From: Streptosporangiaceae bacterium
GTDB lineage: Bacteria; Actinomycetota; Actinomycetes; Streptosporangiales; Streptosporangiaceae
Direction of reading: 5' to 3'
Assembly (NCBI GenBank): GCA_030039095.1
Contig: JASHQP010000142.1
Coordinates: forward strand, 1 to 32,966
DNA: 32,966 nucleotides
The translations under genes were made by a program, and so were the position numbers. Of this stretch, positions 1 through 6,289 are shown in pieces. The notes beneath the pieces are model-generated. The model had not been told where the DNA came from. It saw only the letters and a program-made list of their open reading frames with translations, and did no database searches. Numbering within the stretch: the first letter of the stretch is position 1; the number at the start of each line of letters is the position of its first letter.

Positions 1-187
1 GCAGCGTCACCCGCGCCGTCTCCGGCGGCCGCCCCCCCCACACCGCCTCCACCAGCTCCCCCGCACCCACCACCTCATTAGCACGCAACAACAACGCAGC
101 CAGCAGCACCCGCTGCTTACCCGCCGACACACTCACCCCCGACCCGCCAGCCCTCACCACCAGCGGCCCCAGCAGGCCAAATTCCAC
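1..187 (-). CDS. SARP/AfsR-type transcriptional regulator, N-terminal fragment (cut by window edge)
   Basis: Reading leftwards from a GTG at 187, the translation begins VEFGLLGPLVVRAGG and continues through SAGKQRVLLAALLLRANEVV and ELVEAVWGGRPPETARVTL. This is the start of the winged-helix DNA-binding domain of Streptomyces antibiotic regulatory proteins (AfsR/DnrI/RedD family), which act as cytoplasmic transcriptional activators, often of specialised-metabolite clusters. About 62 codons are visible; the rest of the wing, the BTAD domain and any NB-ARC/TPR region lie outside the window. Purine-rich GGGAGG stretches sit just upstream of the GTG and support this start. No targets can be named from this piece. 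Confidence 0.75.
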   Translation of the reverse strand, partial: MEFGLLGPLVVRAGGSGVSVSAGKQRVLLAALLLRANEVVGAGELVEAVWGGRPPETARVTL

Positions 188-267
188 CGAGCCTCCCGAT
201 CCTCCCGTGCGGCCCCCCTGCACCCGATCGGCTCATAAATCATCGCACTGGCAAAGGATCAGGGCCA

Positions 268-297
268 TGCAATAGCAGAAGACGCGCGTGCAATAGC
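268..297 (-). promoter_or_regulatory. Direct repeat upstream of the SARP gene
   Basis: TGCAATAGC occurs at 268-276 and again at 289-297, a 21-bp period, in the 115-bp gap between the RHH stop and the SARP-type start. On the SARP coding strand it reads GCTATTGCA twice, about 80 and 100 bases upstream of the start codon. SARPs are known to bind short direct repeats spaced by one or two helical turns, so this may be an autoregulatory or activator site. That is inference; no convincing -35/-10 pair was found. Confidence 0.3.
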
Positions 298-302
298 GCG
301 GA

Positions 303-509
303 TCAGGAACCCGCTTCCTTCCGCGGGCGGCCAGGGCGACGCACCGGCGCGACCTTGTTCGGCATCCGCCCGGCGTCGGCGAGCGCGCGGCGCAGCATGA
401 GCTCGATCTGCGCGTTGGTGCTGCGCAGCTCGTCGGCCGCCCAGCGCGCCAGCGCGTCATGCACCGCCGGGTCTAGCCGGAGAAGGACCGTCTTCCGCTC
501 AGTCGCCAC
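303..509 (-). CDS. Small ribbon-helix-helix DNA-binding protein (Arc/HicB-antitoxin-like)
   Basis: A 68-residue protein starting at a GTG (509) with GGGGAG a few bases upstream. The N-terminus (TERKTVLLRLDPAVHDALARWAADE) is a typical ribbon-helix-helix pattern: a short beta strand (residues 5-12) followed by two helices, with the second helix around STNAQIELMLRRAL (residues 30-43). The C-terminal tail is basic (VRRPGRPRKEAGS) and may contact the minor groove. Such proteins are dimeric DNA binders, often antitoxins or autorepressors. It lies 20 bp after the SPFH gene and is almost certainly co-transcribed with it. No toxin gene is next to it, so a plain regulatory role for the SPFH promoter is more likely than a toxin-antitoxin role. 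Confidence 0.75.
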   Translation of the reverse strand: MATERKTVLLRLDPAVHDALARWAADELRSTNAQIELMLRRALADAGRMPNKVAPVRRPGRPRKEAGS

Positions 510-528
510 GCGTCTCCCCTGGCGCGTC

Positions 529-1449
529 CTACTGGTAAAGGGTGCCGGTGTTGACGACCGGCTGGGTCGGGTGATCGCTGCACAGGACCACCAGCATGTT
601 GCTGACCATCGCCGCCTTGCGTTCGGCGTCCAGCTCTACGAGGCCGTTTTCATCGAGCCTGGCCAGCGCCGATTCAACCATGCCAACCGCGCCCTCCACG
701 ATCCGCTGCCGGGCCGCGACCATCGCGCCGGCCTGCTGCCGGCGCAGCATGGCGTGCGCGATCTCCGGGGCGTAGGAGAGCCGGGTCAGCCGAGCCTCGA
801 CGATCTTCACGCCGGCCGGCGCCACCCGCTGGATGATCTGCTCGGCCAGCCGGGCGTTGATCTCCCCGGCCGAGCCGCGCAGGGACAGCCCGCCTTCCTG
901 GTCGTCGTATGGGTAGTCGCTGGCTATCTGCCGGACGGCAGTTTCGGCCTGGATCGCGACGAACTCGCTGAGGTTGTCCACGCCGAACACGGCCTTGGCG
1001 GTGTCCTCGACCTGCCACACGACCACGGCGGCGATCTCGATCGGGTTGCCGTCTGCGTCGTTGACCTTGGCCAGAGTGGTCTCGTGATTGCGGATCTTGG
1101 TGGAGATGCGCAACCGCTTGGTGTTGGGGTTTACCCAGTGCAGGCCCTCGTTGCGGATCGTGCCGGTGTAGCGGCCGAACAGCTGGACCACGCGGGCCTC
1201 ACCCGGTGCCACCGGCGTCAGCCCCGAGAAGACCGTGGCTGCGATGGTCATCAGCACCGCCCCGACGGCGATCAGCCCCGGCTCGGACCCGGTGATCCCG
1301 TCCACGAACAGTGCGATTCCCAGCACCGACACAGCAAGGCCGACAATCGCCAGCGGCAGGCCCGCCAGCACCGTGGCTGGACGTTCGCTGACCTCCGGGC
1401 CGGGCTGGTGTGGCGCCTCGGCGCCCGCACCGGTGGTATCAACGCTCAC
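529..1449 (-). CDS. SPFH/band 7 domain membrane protein
   Basis: 306 residues from a GTG at 1449 preceded by a perfect Shine-Dalgarno sequence. A Pro/Glu-rich N-tail is followed by two hydrophobic segments (about residues 27-49 and 58-75), then an SPFH (stomatin/prohibitin/flotillin/HflK-C) domain from about residue 78. Recognisable stretches are [50 protein letters not shown], and the helical region around [34 protein letters not shown]. Family members form membrane-anchored oligomeric scaffolds and are tied to membrane microdomains or protease control; the specific job here is unknown. It is the first gene of a two-gene unit with the RHH gene at 303-509. Confidence 0.85.
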   Translation of the reverse strand: MSVDTTGAGAEAPHQPGPEVSERPATVLAGLPLAIVGLAVSVLGIALFVDGITGSEPGLIAVGAVLMTIAATVFSGLTPVAPGEARVVQLFGRYTGTIRNEGLHWVNPNTKRLRISTKIRNHETTLAKVNDADGNPIEIAAVVVWQVEDTAKAVFGVDNLSEFVAIQAETAVRQIASDYPYDDQEGGLSLRGSAGEINARLAEQIIQRVAPAGVKIVEARLTRLSYAPEIAHAMLRRQQAGAMVAARQRIVEGAVGMVESALARLDENGLVELDAERKAAMVSNMLVVLCSDHPTQPVVNTGTLYQ

Positions 1450-1455
1450 CGACCG

Positions 1456-1491
1456 ACCTCCTTAGGTGTGTACCGCACTATATTGATATCA
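1456..1491 (-). promoter_or_regulatory. Promoter, palindrome and strong RBS of the SPFH-RHH unit
   Basis: On the minus strand the 82-bp gap before the SPFH gene holds, in order, the 8-bp perfect palindrome TGATATCA (1484-1491), a -10-like TATAGT (1477-1482) and the full anti-SD complement AAGGAGGT (1456-1463), 6 nt from the GTG. The palindrome adjoins the -10 box, a position suited to repression, possibly by the RHH protein of the same unit. The -10 and RBS are read directly; the operator role is inferred. Confidence 0.55.
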
Positions 1492-1531
1492 CCTTTTCGG
1501 CCGCCCTCTGCTGCTGCCGCTCCGGCAGAAC

Positions 1532-1960
1532 TTATCGGCCATCCAGGGCACCGGGCCCTGATCGCCATCCAAACGGCGCCAGGTCCGGCTCCACCCAGCC
1601 GGTCCTCGCCTGCGGCGAGGCCAGTACCGCCGAGCTGTAGTGCCGGGCGAGCAGGCGCTTGTCCAGCAGCGCCGGGTAGCGCTCGGCGAACGCGTCGAAG
1701 TCGGTGACGGCCGGGTCGGACGCGACGTGATGGCCGACGATCTCGGTCCACGCCCGTGTGACCGTCGCGTTGAACTTCTGCGGTGCGTGCGCTGTGAGCT
1801 GCCGGATCCAGTCGCTGATCATGTCTGCCGCCCGCCCCGTCCCGTGGCGGCGGGCGGCGATGAACGCCAGGTGGACGTGCTGGCGGTGCCCGAACCCGCC
1901 GCCGGGCGGAGCGATCTCGTCCAGGATCTCGGCGAGCTCAGCGGGCATTGCGTGGGTCAT
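1532..1960 (-). CDS. Conserved hypothetical protein with an HRxHVxLAF motif
   Basis: 142 residues, ATG at 1960, with a good GGAGGT site inside the end of the upstream gene. It overlaps the MarR stop codon by 4 bp (ATGA), so the two are translationally coupled. Residues 22-40 read GFGHRQHVHLAFIAARRHG, followed by a helix and the stretch FNATVTRAWTEIVGHH. I recognise this as an uncharacterised bacterial family with a conserved His-rich N-terminal motif and a downstream T-x-T-x-x-W element, but I know of no assigned activity. The clustered histidines (HxxHxH) could bind a metal; that is speculation. Coupling to MarR suggests it belongs to the MarR regulon or modulates the regulator. Confidence 0.65.
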   Translation of the reverse strand: MTHAMPAELAEILDEIAPPGGGFGHRQHVHLAFIAARRHGTGRAADMISDWIRQLTAHAPQKFNATVTRAWTEIVGHHVASDPAVTDFDAFAERYPALLDKRLLARHYSSAVLASPQARTGWVEPDLAPFGWRSGPGALDGR

Positions 1961-2385
1961 CGTGGCACCTCCGTAAGGGCGCGGGTAACCGCGCGGAACC
2001 CGGCCAGGTCGGCGTCGCTGACCGAGGCGAGGGCAGCGCGCTCCAGGTCGGCGGTGGCGGTGCGGGCCGTCCCGGCCGCGCGCCGGCCGTCGGCGGTCAG
2101 CGACACCAGGAACGAGCGGCGGTCGGCTGGGTCGAGGCCGCGGGTCAGGTACCCCCGTCGCTCCAGCCGGTCGAGCACGCTGGTCAGCGTCGTCGGCTTG
2201 GTCGCGGTGTCCGAGGCGATCTCCCCGACGCTGCGGTTCCGGCCGTCGGCCAGGTTCGCCAGCACGTTGATCTCCGAGGCACTCAGGCCCAGACGCGCCA
2301 TCCGCCCCGCGAGAACGTGCAGCGTGGCGTGCGTAGCCCGGTGCAGCGCCAGCACCACCCCGCCATCTCCCGCCTCATCTACCAC
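1957..2385 (-). CDS. MarR-family transcriptional regulator
   Basis: 142 residues from a GTG at 2385. The winged helix-turn-helix is clear: LGLSASEINVLANLADGRNRSVGEIASDTATKPTTLTSVLDRLERRGYLTRGLDPADRRSFLVSLTADGRR (about residues 32-102), including the conserved DPADRR wing turn. Flanking helices form the dimer interface. MarR proteins are small-molecule-responsive repressors that usually control their own and divergent genes. Here the divergent unit is the PLP enzyme-hydrolase-P450 set starting at 2653. No Shine-Dalgarno sequence precedes the GTG and a TATAGT -10 box lies only 9-14 bases upstream, so the transcript is probably leaderless. The downstream gene (1532-1960) is coupled by a 4-bp overlap. 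Confidence 0.88.
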   Translation of the reverse strand: MVDEAGDGGVVLALHRATHATLHVLAGRMARLGLSASEINVLANLADGRNRSVGEIASDTATKPTTLTSVLDRLERRGYLTRGLDPADRRSFLVSLTADGRRAAGTARTATADLERAALASVSDADLAGFRAVTRALTEVPR

Positions 2386-2411
2386 GAAATCGGACTATAC
2401 GAAATCGTACT
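2384..2411 (-). promoter_or_regulatory. Candidate MarR promoter/operator with tandem repeats
   Basis: ACGAAATCGGACT (2384-2396) and ACGAAATCGTACT (2399-2411) form a direct repeat with a 15-bp period at the MarR start. The second copy sits in a near-palindrome, TACGA-AA-TCGTA (2398-2409), the size and symmetry expected for a MarR dimer site. A minus-strand -10 element TATAGT (2394-2399) lies between and within the repeats. Binding would block the MarR transcript and possibly the divergent genes. The sequence features are observed; autoregulation is inferred from family habit. Confidence 0.5.
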
Positions 2412-2469
2412 GTCGTGCTGCCCACCGGTCGGGCTGCAGTGTCAAAGTGCCGGCGCTGCTGCTCTAGCC

Positions 2470-2531
2470 GCAGCGGCGGGCCGGCGACACTACGGCGGCG
2501 GGTCGTCCAGCAGCAGCGGCGGGCCGGCGAC
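2470..2531. repeat. 19-bp direct repeat in the MarR/aminotransferase divergent region
   Basis: GCAGCGGCGGGCCGGCGAC occurs exactly at 2470-2488 and 2513-2531, a 43-bp period (close to four helical turns), inside the 267-bp non-coding gap between the divergent MarR and aminotransferase genes. It may be a regulator site or a small duplication. I see no other gene in this gap. Confidence 0.5.
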
Positions 2532-2652
2532 CCTAGGGCGGCGCCCACTCCAGGGCAGCGGGCCGGCCGCTGGACGAGGTTGCACCACCGGCCTGGACCA
2601 GTCCCCCGCCGCGCCACGATCCCGGCATGCCGGACCGGGTTACGATCCACGA

Positions 2653-3807
2653 GTGGACCCCCGCCTCGGAAGTTGCTCCCTAGACCAGCTGAGGAAACGC
2701 ACGAGCATGAAATGGCGGGCCTACCCGCCGGACGTACTGCCGGCGTTCGTCGCCGAACTGGACTTCGACCTCGCCGAGCCGGTCGTGGCGACCGCGACCG
2801 CCGCGATCGCCGCGGGGGACTGCGGTTACGGGCACAAGGGCGAGCTCGGGGAGGCGTTCGCCGCGTTCGCCGCGGATCGGCTGGGCTGGACGCCGGATCC
2901 GTCCCTCATTTTCGCCGTCCCCGACGTGATGACCGGCGTGGCCGAGTTTTTGCAGGCCGTCACGCCGCCCGGGGCCGGCATCGTGATCAACCCGCCGGTG
3001 TACCCGCCGTTCTTCGAGCGGCTGCAGCTCGCCGGCCGCCGGATCGTCGAGGCGCCGCTGCGCCGGTCCGACGGCGGCCGTTACGACCTGGATCCCGAGG
3101 CGCTCGACCGGGCCCTGGCCGGCGACGATGTGCACGCGTACCTGCTGTGCAACCCGCACAACCCGACCGGCAGGGTGTGGTCGCGGCAGCAGCTCACCAC
3201 GGTGGCCGATATCTGCCTGCGCCGCGAGACGGTCCTCCTGGTCGACGAGATCCACGCGCCGCTGGTCCTGCCCGGCGCGCACTATGTGCCGTTCGGCTCG
3301 CTCGACCACGAGATGACGACGCGTTCCGTCACCTTCACTTCAGCCTCCAAGGCGTGGAACATCCCGGGGCTGAAATGCGGGCTGGCGGTGGCCGGGTCGG
3401 ACGGGCAGGCCGCGGTGCTGGGCGAGCGCTGGGAGGCGTTGCTGGCCGGGCAGATCGGCGTGCTCGCGGCCGTCGCGGCGTTTACCGAAGCGCTGCCCTG
3501 GCTGGATGCGCTGCTGGGCCAGCTCGACGAGAACCGCTCGCTGCTGAGCCGGCTGCTGGCCGAGCACCTGCCCGGCGTGCGGTACGTGCCGCCGGAGGCG
3601 AGCTTCCTGGCCTGGCTGGACTGCCGCGAGCTCGGCCTCGGCGACGACCCCGCGCGGGTGTTCCTCGAGCGGGGCCGGGTCGCGCTCAGCCCCGGCCCCG
3701 ACTTCGGCGCGCCGGGGAGCGGGTTCGCCCGGCTGAACATGGGTACCTCGCCGCAGCTGATGGCAGAGGCGGTGCGGCGGATGGCCGCCGCTGCAACAAG
3801 GAGGTAG
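2653..3807 (+). CDS. PLP-dependent aminotransferase class I/II, MalY/PatB-like (C-S lyase type)
   Basis: 384 residues when started at the GTG at 2653. Starting at the ATG at 2707 would remove the conserved N-terminal LDQLRKRTSMKWRAYPPDVLPAFVAELDF, the MalY/PatB signature. The fold-type-I core is intact: NPPVYPPFF, NPHNPTGRVW, VDEIHAPLVLPG, and the Schiff-base lysine K233 in TSASKAWNIPGLKC. Relatives act as cystathionine beta-lyase/cysteine-S-conjugate beta-lyase or as aminotransferases; which applies here cannot be read from sequence. Length matches the family (about 390). The stop codon lies within the RBS of the next gene, so it heads an operon with the alpha/beta hydrolase and P450. The divergent MarR gene is the obvious candidate regulator. 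Confidence 0.85.
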   Translation: MDPRLGSCSLDQLRKRTSMKWRAYPPDVLPAFVAELDFDLAEPVVATATAAIAAGDCGYGHKGELGEAFAAFAADRLGWTPDPSLIFAVPDVMTGVAEFLQAVTPPGAGIVINPPVYPPFFERLQLAGRRIVEAPLRRSDGGRYDLDPEALDRALAGDDVHAYLLCNPHNPTGRVWSRQQLTTVADICLRRETVLLVDEIHAPLVLPGAHYVPFGSLDHEMTTRSVTFTSASKAWNIPGLKCGLAVAGSDGQAAVLGERWEALLAGQIGVLAAVAAFTEALPWLDALLGQLDENRSLLSRLLAEHLPGVRYVPPEASFLAWLDCRELGLGDDPARVFLERGRVALSPGPDFGAPGSGFARLNMGTSPQLMAEAVRRMAAAATRR

Positions 3808-3809
3808 GA

Positions 3810-4568
3810 ATGACAAGCTCGCATGTGACCGTCGGTTCGGGTGACCACCATGTGCTAGCCCTGCACGGCTGGTTCGGCTCGGCCAGGGGCTGGGGTTCGC
3901 TGCCCGGCTACCTCGACGGGGCGGGGCACACGTACGTGTTCATGGACCTGCGCGGCTACGGCGGCCGCAAGCAGCACGCGGGCGACTTCACGATGGAAGA
4001 GGCGGCGGCCGACGCGATCGCGCTCGCCGATGAGCTGGGCTGGGATCAGTTCTCGCTGATCGGGCACTCCATGTCCGGCCAGGCGATCCAGCATGTGGTG
4101 CTGCAGGTGCCCGATCGGGTCAGGCGCGTCGTGGCGCTCAACCCGGTCCCGGCCACCGGGGTGCCGTTCGACGAGGACGGCTGGGCCCTGTTCTCCGGCG
4201 CTGCTGCCAGCCGCGACAACCGGTTCGCGATCATCAACTTCACCACCGGCGGCAGGCTGCCCGCCGCCTTCGTCGATCACGTCGTGCAGCACTCGCTCGA
4301 CCACTCCACGACCGAGGCATTCGGCTCCTACCTCGAGTCGTGGGCGAAGACCGACTTCTCGGAGCGGGTGAAGGGCAACCCGGCCGCGGTCAAGGTCATC
4401 GTCGGCGAGCACGACCCGGCTCTGTCAGCGCCGGTGATGGAGCAGACCTGGCTGCAGTTCTACCCCTCCGCCGAGCTCGAGGTGATGCCGAACGCCGGGC
4501 ACTACCCGATGTTCGAGACCCCGGCCGCGCTAGCCGCGTCCATCGAGGAATTCCTCGACCGGGACTGA
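3810..4568 (+). CDS. Alpha/beta hydrolase
   Basis: 252 residues from an ATG at 3810; its AAGGAGGT ribosome site overlaps the end of the upstream gene. The alpha/beta-hydrolase features are in order: an oxyanion-hole HGWFGSARGW near residues 19-28, a DLRGYG strand end, nucleophile Ser87 in GHSMSG, an acidic residue D202 in GEHDPAL, and His231 in NAGHYPMFE. The nucleophile elbow is G-x-S-x-S rather than the usual G-x-S-x-G. The length is that of simple esterases, lactonases and C-C hydrolases. It lies between a PLP lyase/aminotransferase and a P450, suggesting it cleaves an ester, thioester or amide in the same small pathway. The substrate is unknown. Confidence 0.88.
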   Translation: MTSSHVTVGSGDHHVLALHGWFGSARGWGSLPGYLDGAGHTYVFMDLRGYGGRKQHAGDFTMEEAAADAIALADELGWDQFSLIGHSMSGQAIQHVVLQVPDRVRRVVALNPVPATGVPFDEDGWALFSGAAASRDNRFAIINFTTGGRLPAAFVDHVVQHSLDHSTTEAFGSYLESWAKTDFSERVKGNPAAVKVIVGEHDPALSAPVMEQTWLQFYPSAELEVMPNAGHYPMFETPAALAASIEEFLDRD

Positions 4569-4573
4569 CCGCG

Positions 4574-5914
4574 ATGACCGCCACGGCCAGGCCGGACACC
4601 GAGGTCGTGTTCGACCCCGCGACCTACACCGAGGGGGTGCCGTTCGGCGCGCTCGCCCGGCTGCGCCGCGAAAGCCCGGTCGTCTGGGTCGACGAGACCC
4701 CGGTCCTCGGCTGGCCGGCCGGGCCCGGGTTCTGGCTGGTGCTCCGGCACGCCGACGTCGAGGCGGTGATGCGGCAGCCGCAGCTGTTCTCCTCCTGGCT
4801 CGGCGCGACCCAGATCCGTGACCCGGCGACGCCGGCGGCTCTCGGCTACGTCCGCGCCATGATGCTGAACATGGACCCGCCGGCCCACTCCCGGCTGAGG
4901 ACGCTGCTGGCCCGGTCGTTCACGCCGCGCGCGGTCGCACGGCTGGAGGAGCGCATCCGCGGGCACGCGCGTGCCCTGTGCGAGCGCGTGTTCGCCGGCC
5001 GCGGCGGCCGTGGCGAGTGCGACTTCGCCAAGGATGTCGCCGCGGACCTGCCGCTGCTGACCCTGGCCGACGTGCTCGGCGTGCCGGAGCAGGACCGGTG
5101 GCTGCTGTTCGACTGGTCCAACCGGGTGATCGGCTACCAGGATCCGGACTACGCCACGTCGGCCGCGTTCGATCCGTCCGGCGGGACGCCGATGGCCGCC
5201 GAGGCGCTCGCGCTGCGGCCCGCTCCCGGCGCCGACGGCCGGATGCCCGACCCGCGGACCCGCGAGGGCATGCCCGACCTGTACGCGTACGCCCACCTGC
5301 TGGCCGACGCCAAGCGGCGCCGCCCCGGCGAAGACGTCATGTCGATTTTGCTGGCGCAAGTCGACGACGACGGCGGCCGGGTGTCGGTCGAGGAGTTCGA
5401 GAACATGTTCTGGCTGTTCGCGGTCGCGGGCAACGAGACGATACGCAATGGCCTGCCGGGCGGGTGCATCGCGCTGCTGCAGCACCCAGAGGCCCAGGAC
5501 GCGCTGCGCGCCGATCCCTCGCTGATGCCGGCCGCCGCCGAGGAGATGCTCCGCTGGTGGACGCCGGTGATGACGTTCCGCAGGACCGCAACGGCTGACC
5601 GCGAGGTCGGCGGGCAGCCGATCCGGGCGGGGGACAAGGTGGTGGTGTCGTTCACCTCGGCCAACCGGGACGAGGCGGTATTCGCGGATCCCGATGGCTT
5701 CGACATCCGCCGGAGCCCCAACCCGCACCTGGTCTTTGGCCATGGGCCGCACTTCTGCCTCGGCTCCCACCTCGCCCGCGCCCAGATGCGGGCGCTGTTT
5801 GCCGAGGTGCTCTCGCGCACCTCCGTGCTTTCCTTCGCCGGCGAGCCGTCCTACCTGCGCTCAAACTTCCAGCGTGGGGTCAAGCGGCTGCCGGTCGCCT
5901 GGTCGGCTCGCTAG
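4574..5914 (+). CDS. Cytochrome P450
   Basis: 446 residues, ATG 5 bp after the hydrolase stop. Hallmarks are all present: I-helix AGNET (285-289), ExxR as E324-M-L-R327, the FRRTA segment, and the heme loop FGHGPHFCLGSHLAR with ligand Cys395. The AGNETIRN motif and FxRTA style resemble soluble bacterial P450s of the CYP124/125/142 and terpene/fatty-acid hydroxylase groups, but family-level assignment needs an alignment. It probably hydroxylates a hydrophobic substrate in the cytoplasm. No ferredoxin or reductase gene is adjacent, so electron partners must be encoded elsewhere. It is the third gene of the MarR-divergent operon. Confidence 0.93.
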   Translation: MTATARPDTEVVFDPATYTEGVPFGALARLRRESPVVWVDETPVLGWPAGPGFWLVLRHADVEAVMRQPQLFSSWLGATQIRDPATPAALGYVRAMMLNMDPPAHSRLRTLLARSFTPRAVARLEERIRGHARALCERVFAGRGGRGECDFAKDVAADLPLLTLADVLGVPEQDRWLLFDWSNRVIGYQDPDYATSAAFDPSGGTPMAAEALALRPAPGADGRMPDPRTREGMPDLYAYAHLLADAKRRRPGEDVMSILLAQVDDDGGRVSVEEFENMFWLFAVAGNETIRNGLPGGCIALLQHPEAQDALRADPSLMPAAAEEMLRWWTPVMTFRRTATADREVGGQPIRAGDKVVVSFTSANRDEAVFADPDGFDIRRSPNPHLVFGHGPHFCLGSHLARAQMRALFAEVLSRTSVLSFAGEPSYLRSNFQRGVKRLPVAWSAR

Positions 5915-5944
5915 CGCTCGCGCTCACACCGTCCAGGGCGGGCG

Positions 5945-6241
5945 GAGCTGAGGCTCGGCGTCTCCAAGCAGGCGGCAGGCAAGACGATCGACCACCTCGA
6001 GCGGCTGGGTTACACCGAGCGCGGGCCCGACCCGGCCGACGCCCGGCGCAAGGTGGTGCGGCTCACCGGCCGCGCGTTCGACGCGCTCGCCCGGTCCGCC
6101 CGGGTCTTCGACGACCTGCGGGCCCGCTGGGCTCAGGTGATCGGGGAAGATCGGCTGCGCGCGCTCGAGGCCGACCTGCGCGAGGTCACGTCGGCGGAGG
6201 CGTTCCGGCTCGACATCCCCGGCTGGTTCGGGGGCCAGTAG
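5945..6241 (+). pseudogene. 5'-truncated MarR-family regulator remnant
   Basis: The frame is open from just after the P450 stop (5912-5914 TAG) and reads ELRLGVSKQAAGKTIDHLERLGYTERGPDPADARRKVVRLTGRAFDALARSARVF and on to a TAG at 6241. This is the recognition helix, wing and C-terminal helices of a MarR/PadR-like regulator, but the first helices are missing. There is no ATG, GTG or TTG start before the motif; the first in-frame GTG (6053) is already past the DNA-binding helix. About 97 codons remain against a usual 140-150. The break lies about 30 bp after the P450 stop, suggesting that a deletion fused the P450 end to the middle of a regulator gene. Confidence 0.7.
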
Positions 6242-6289
6242 GCGCGTGCAATCCGGAATGGCCGCCGTTGCCGGCCGGTTGTACCGCCT

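Noticed and set aside
355..1707. 450-residue plus-strand ORF over the RHH and SPFH genes
   Set aside because: The minus strand has a clear SPFH domain with ideal RBS; the plus frame shows only low-complexity sequence.
2627..2629. ATG at 2627 as start of the aminotransferase gene
   Set aside because: It is out of frame with the conserved protein; the in-frame GTG at 2653 retains the family N-terminus.
4502..5770. 422-residue antisense ORF across the P450 gene
   Set aside because: Arg/Gly/His/Pro-rich shadow translation opposite a gene with all P450 motifs; typical of high-GC DNA.
2653..5914. A full secondary-metabolite cluster around the P450
   Set aside because: No PKS, NRPS, terpene synthase or RiPP gene is in the window; only the edge SARP gene hints at a cluster to the left.
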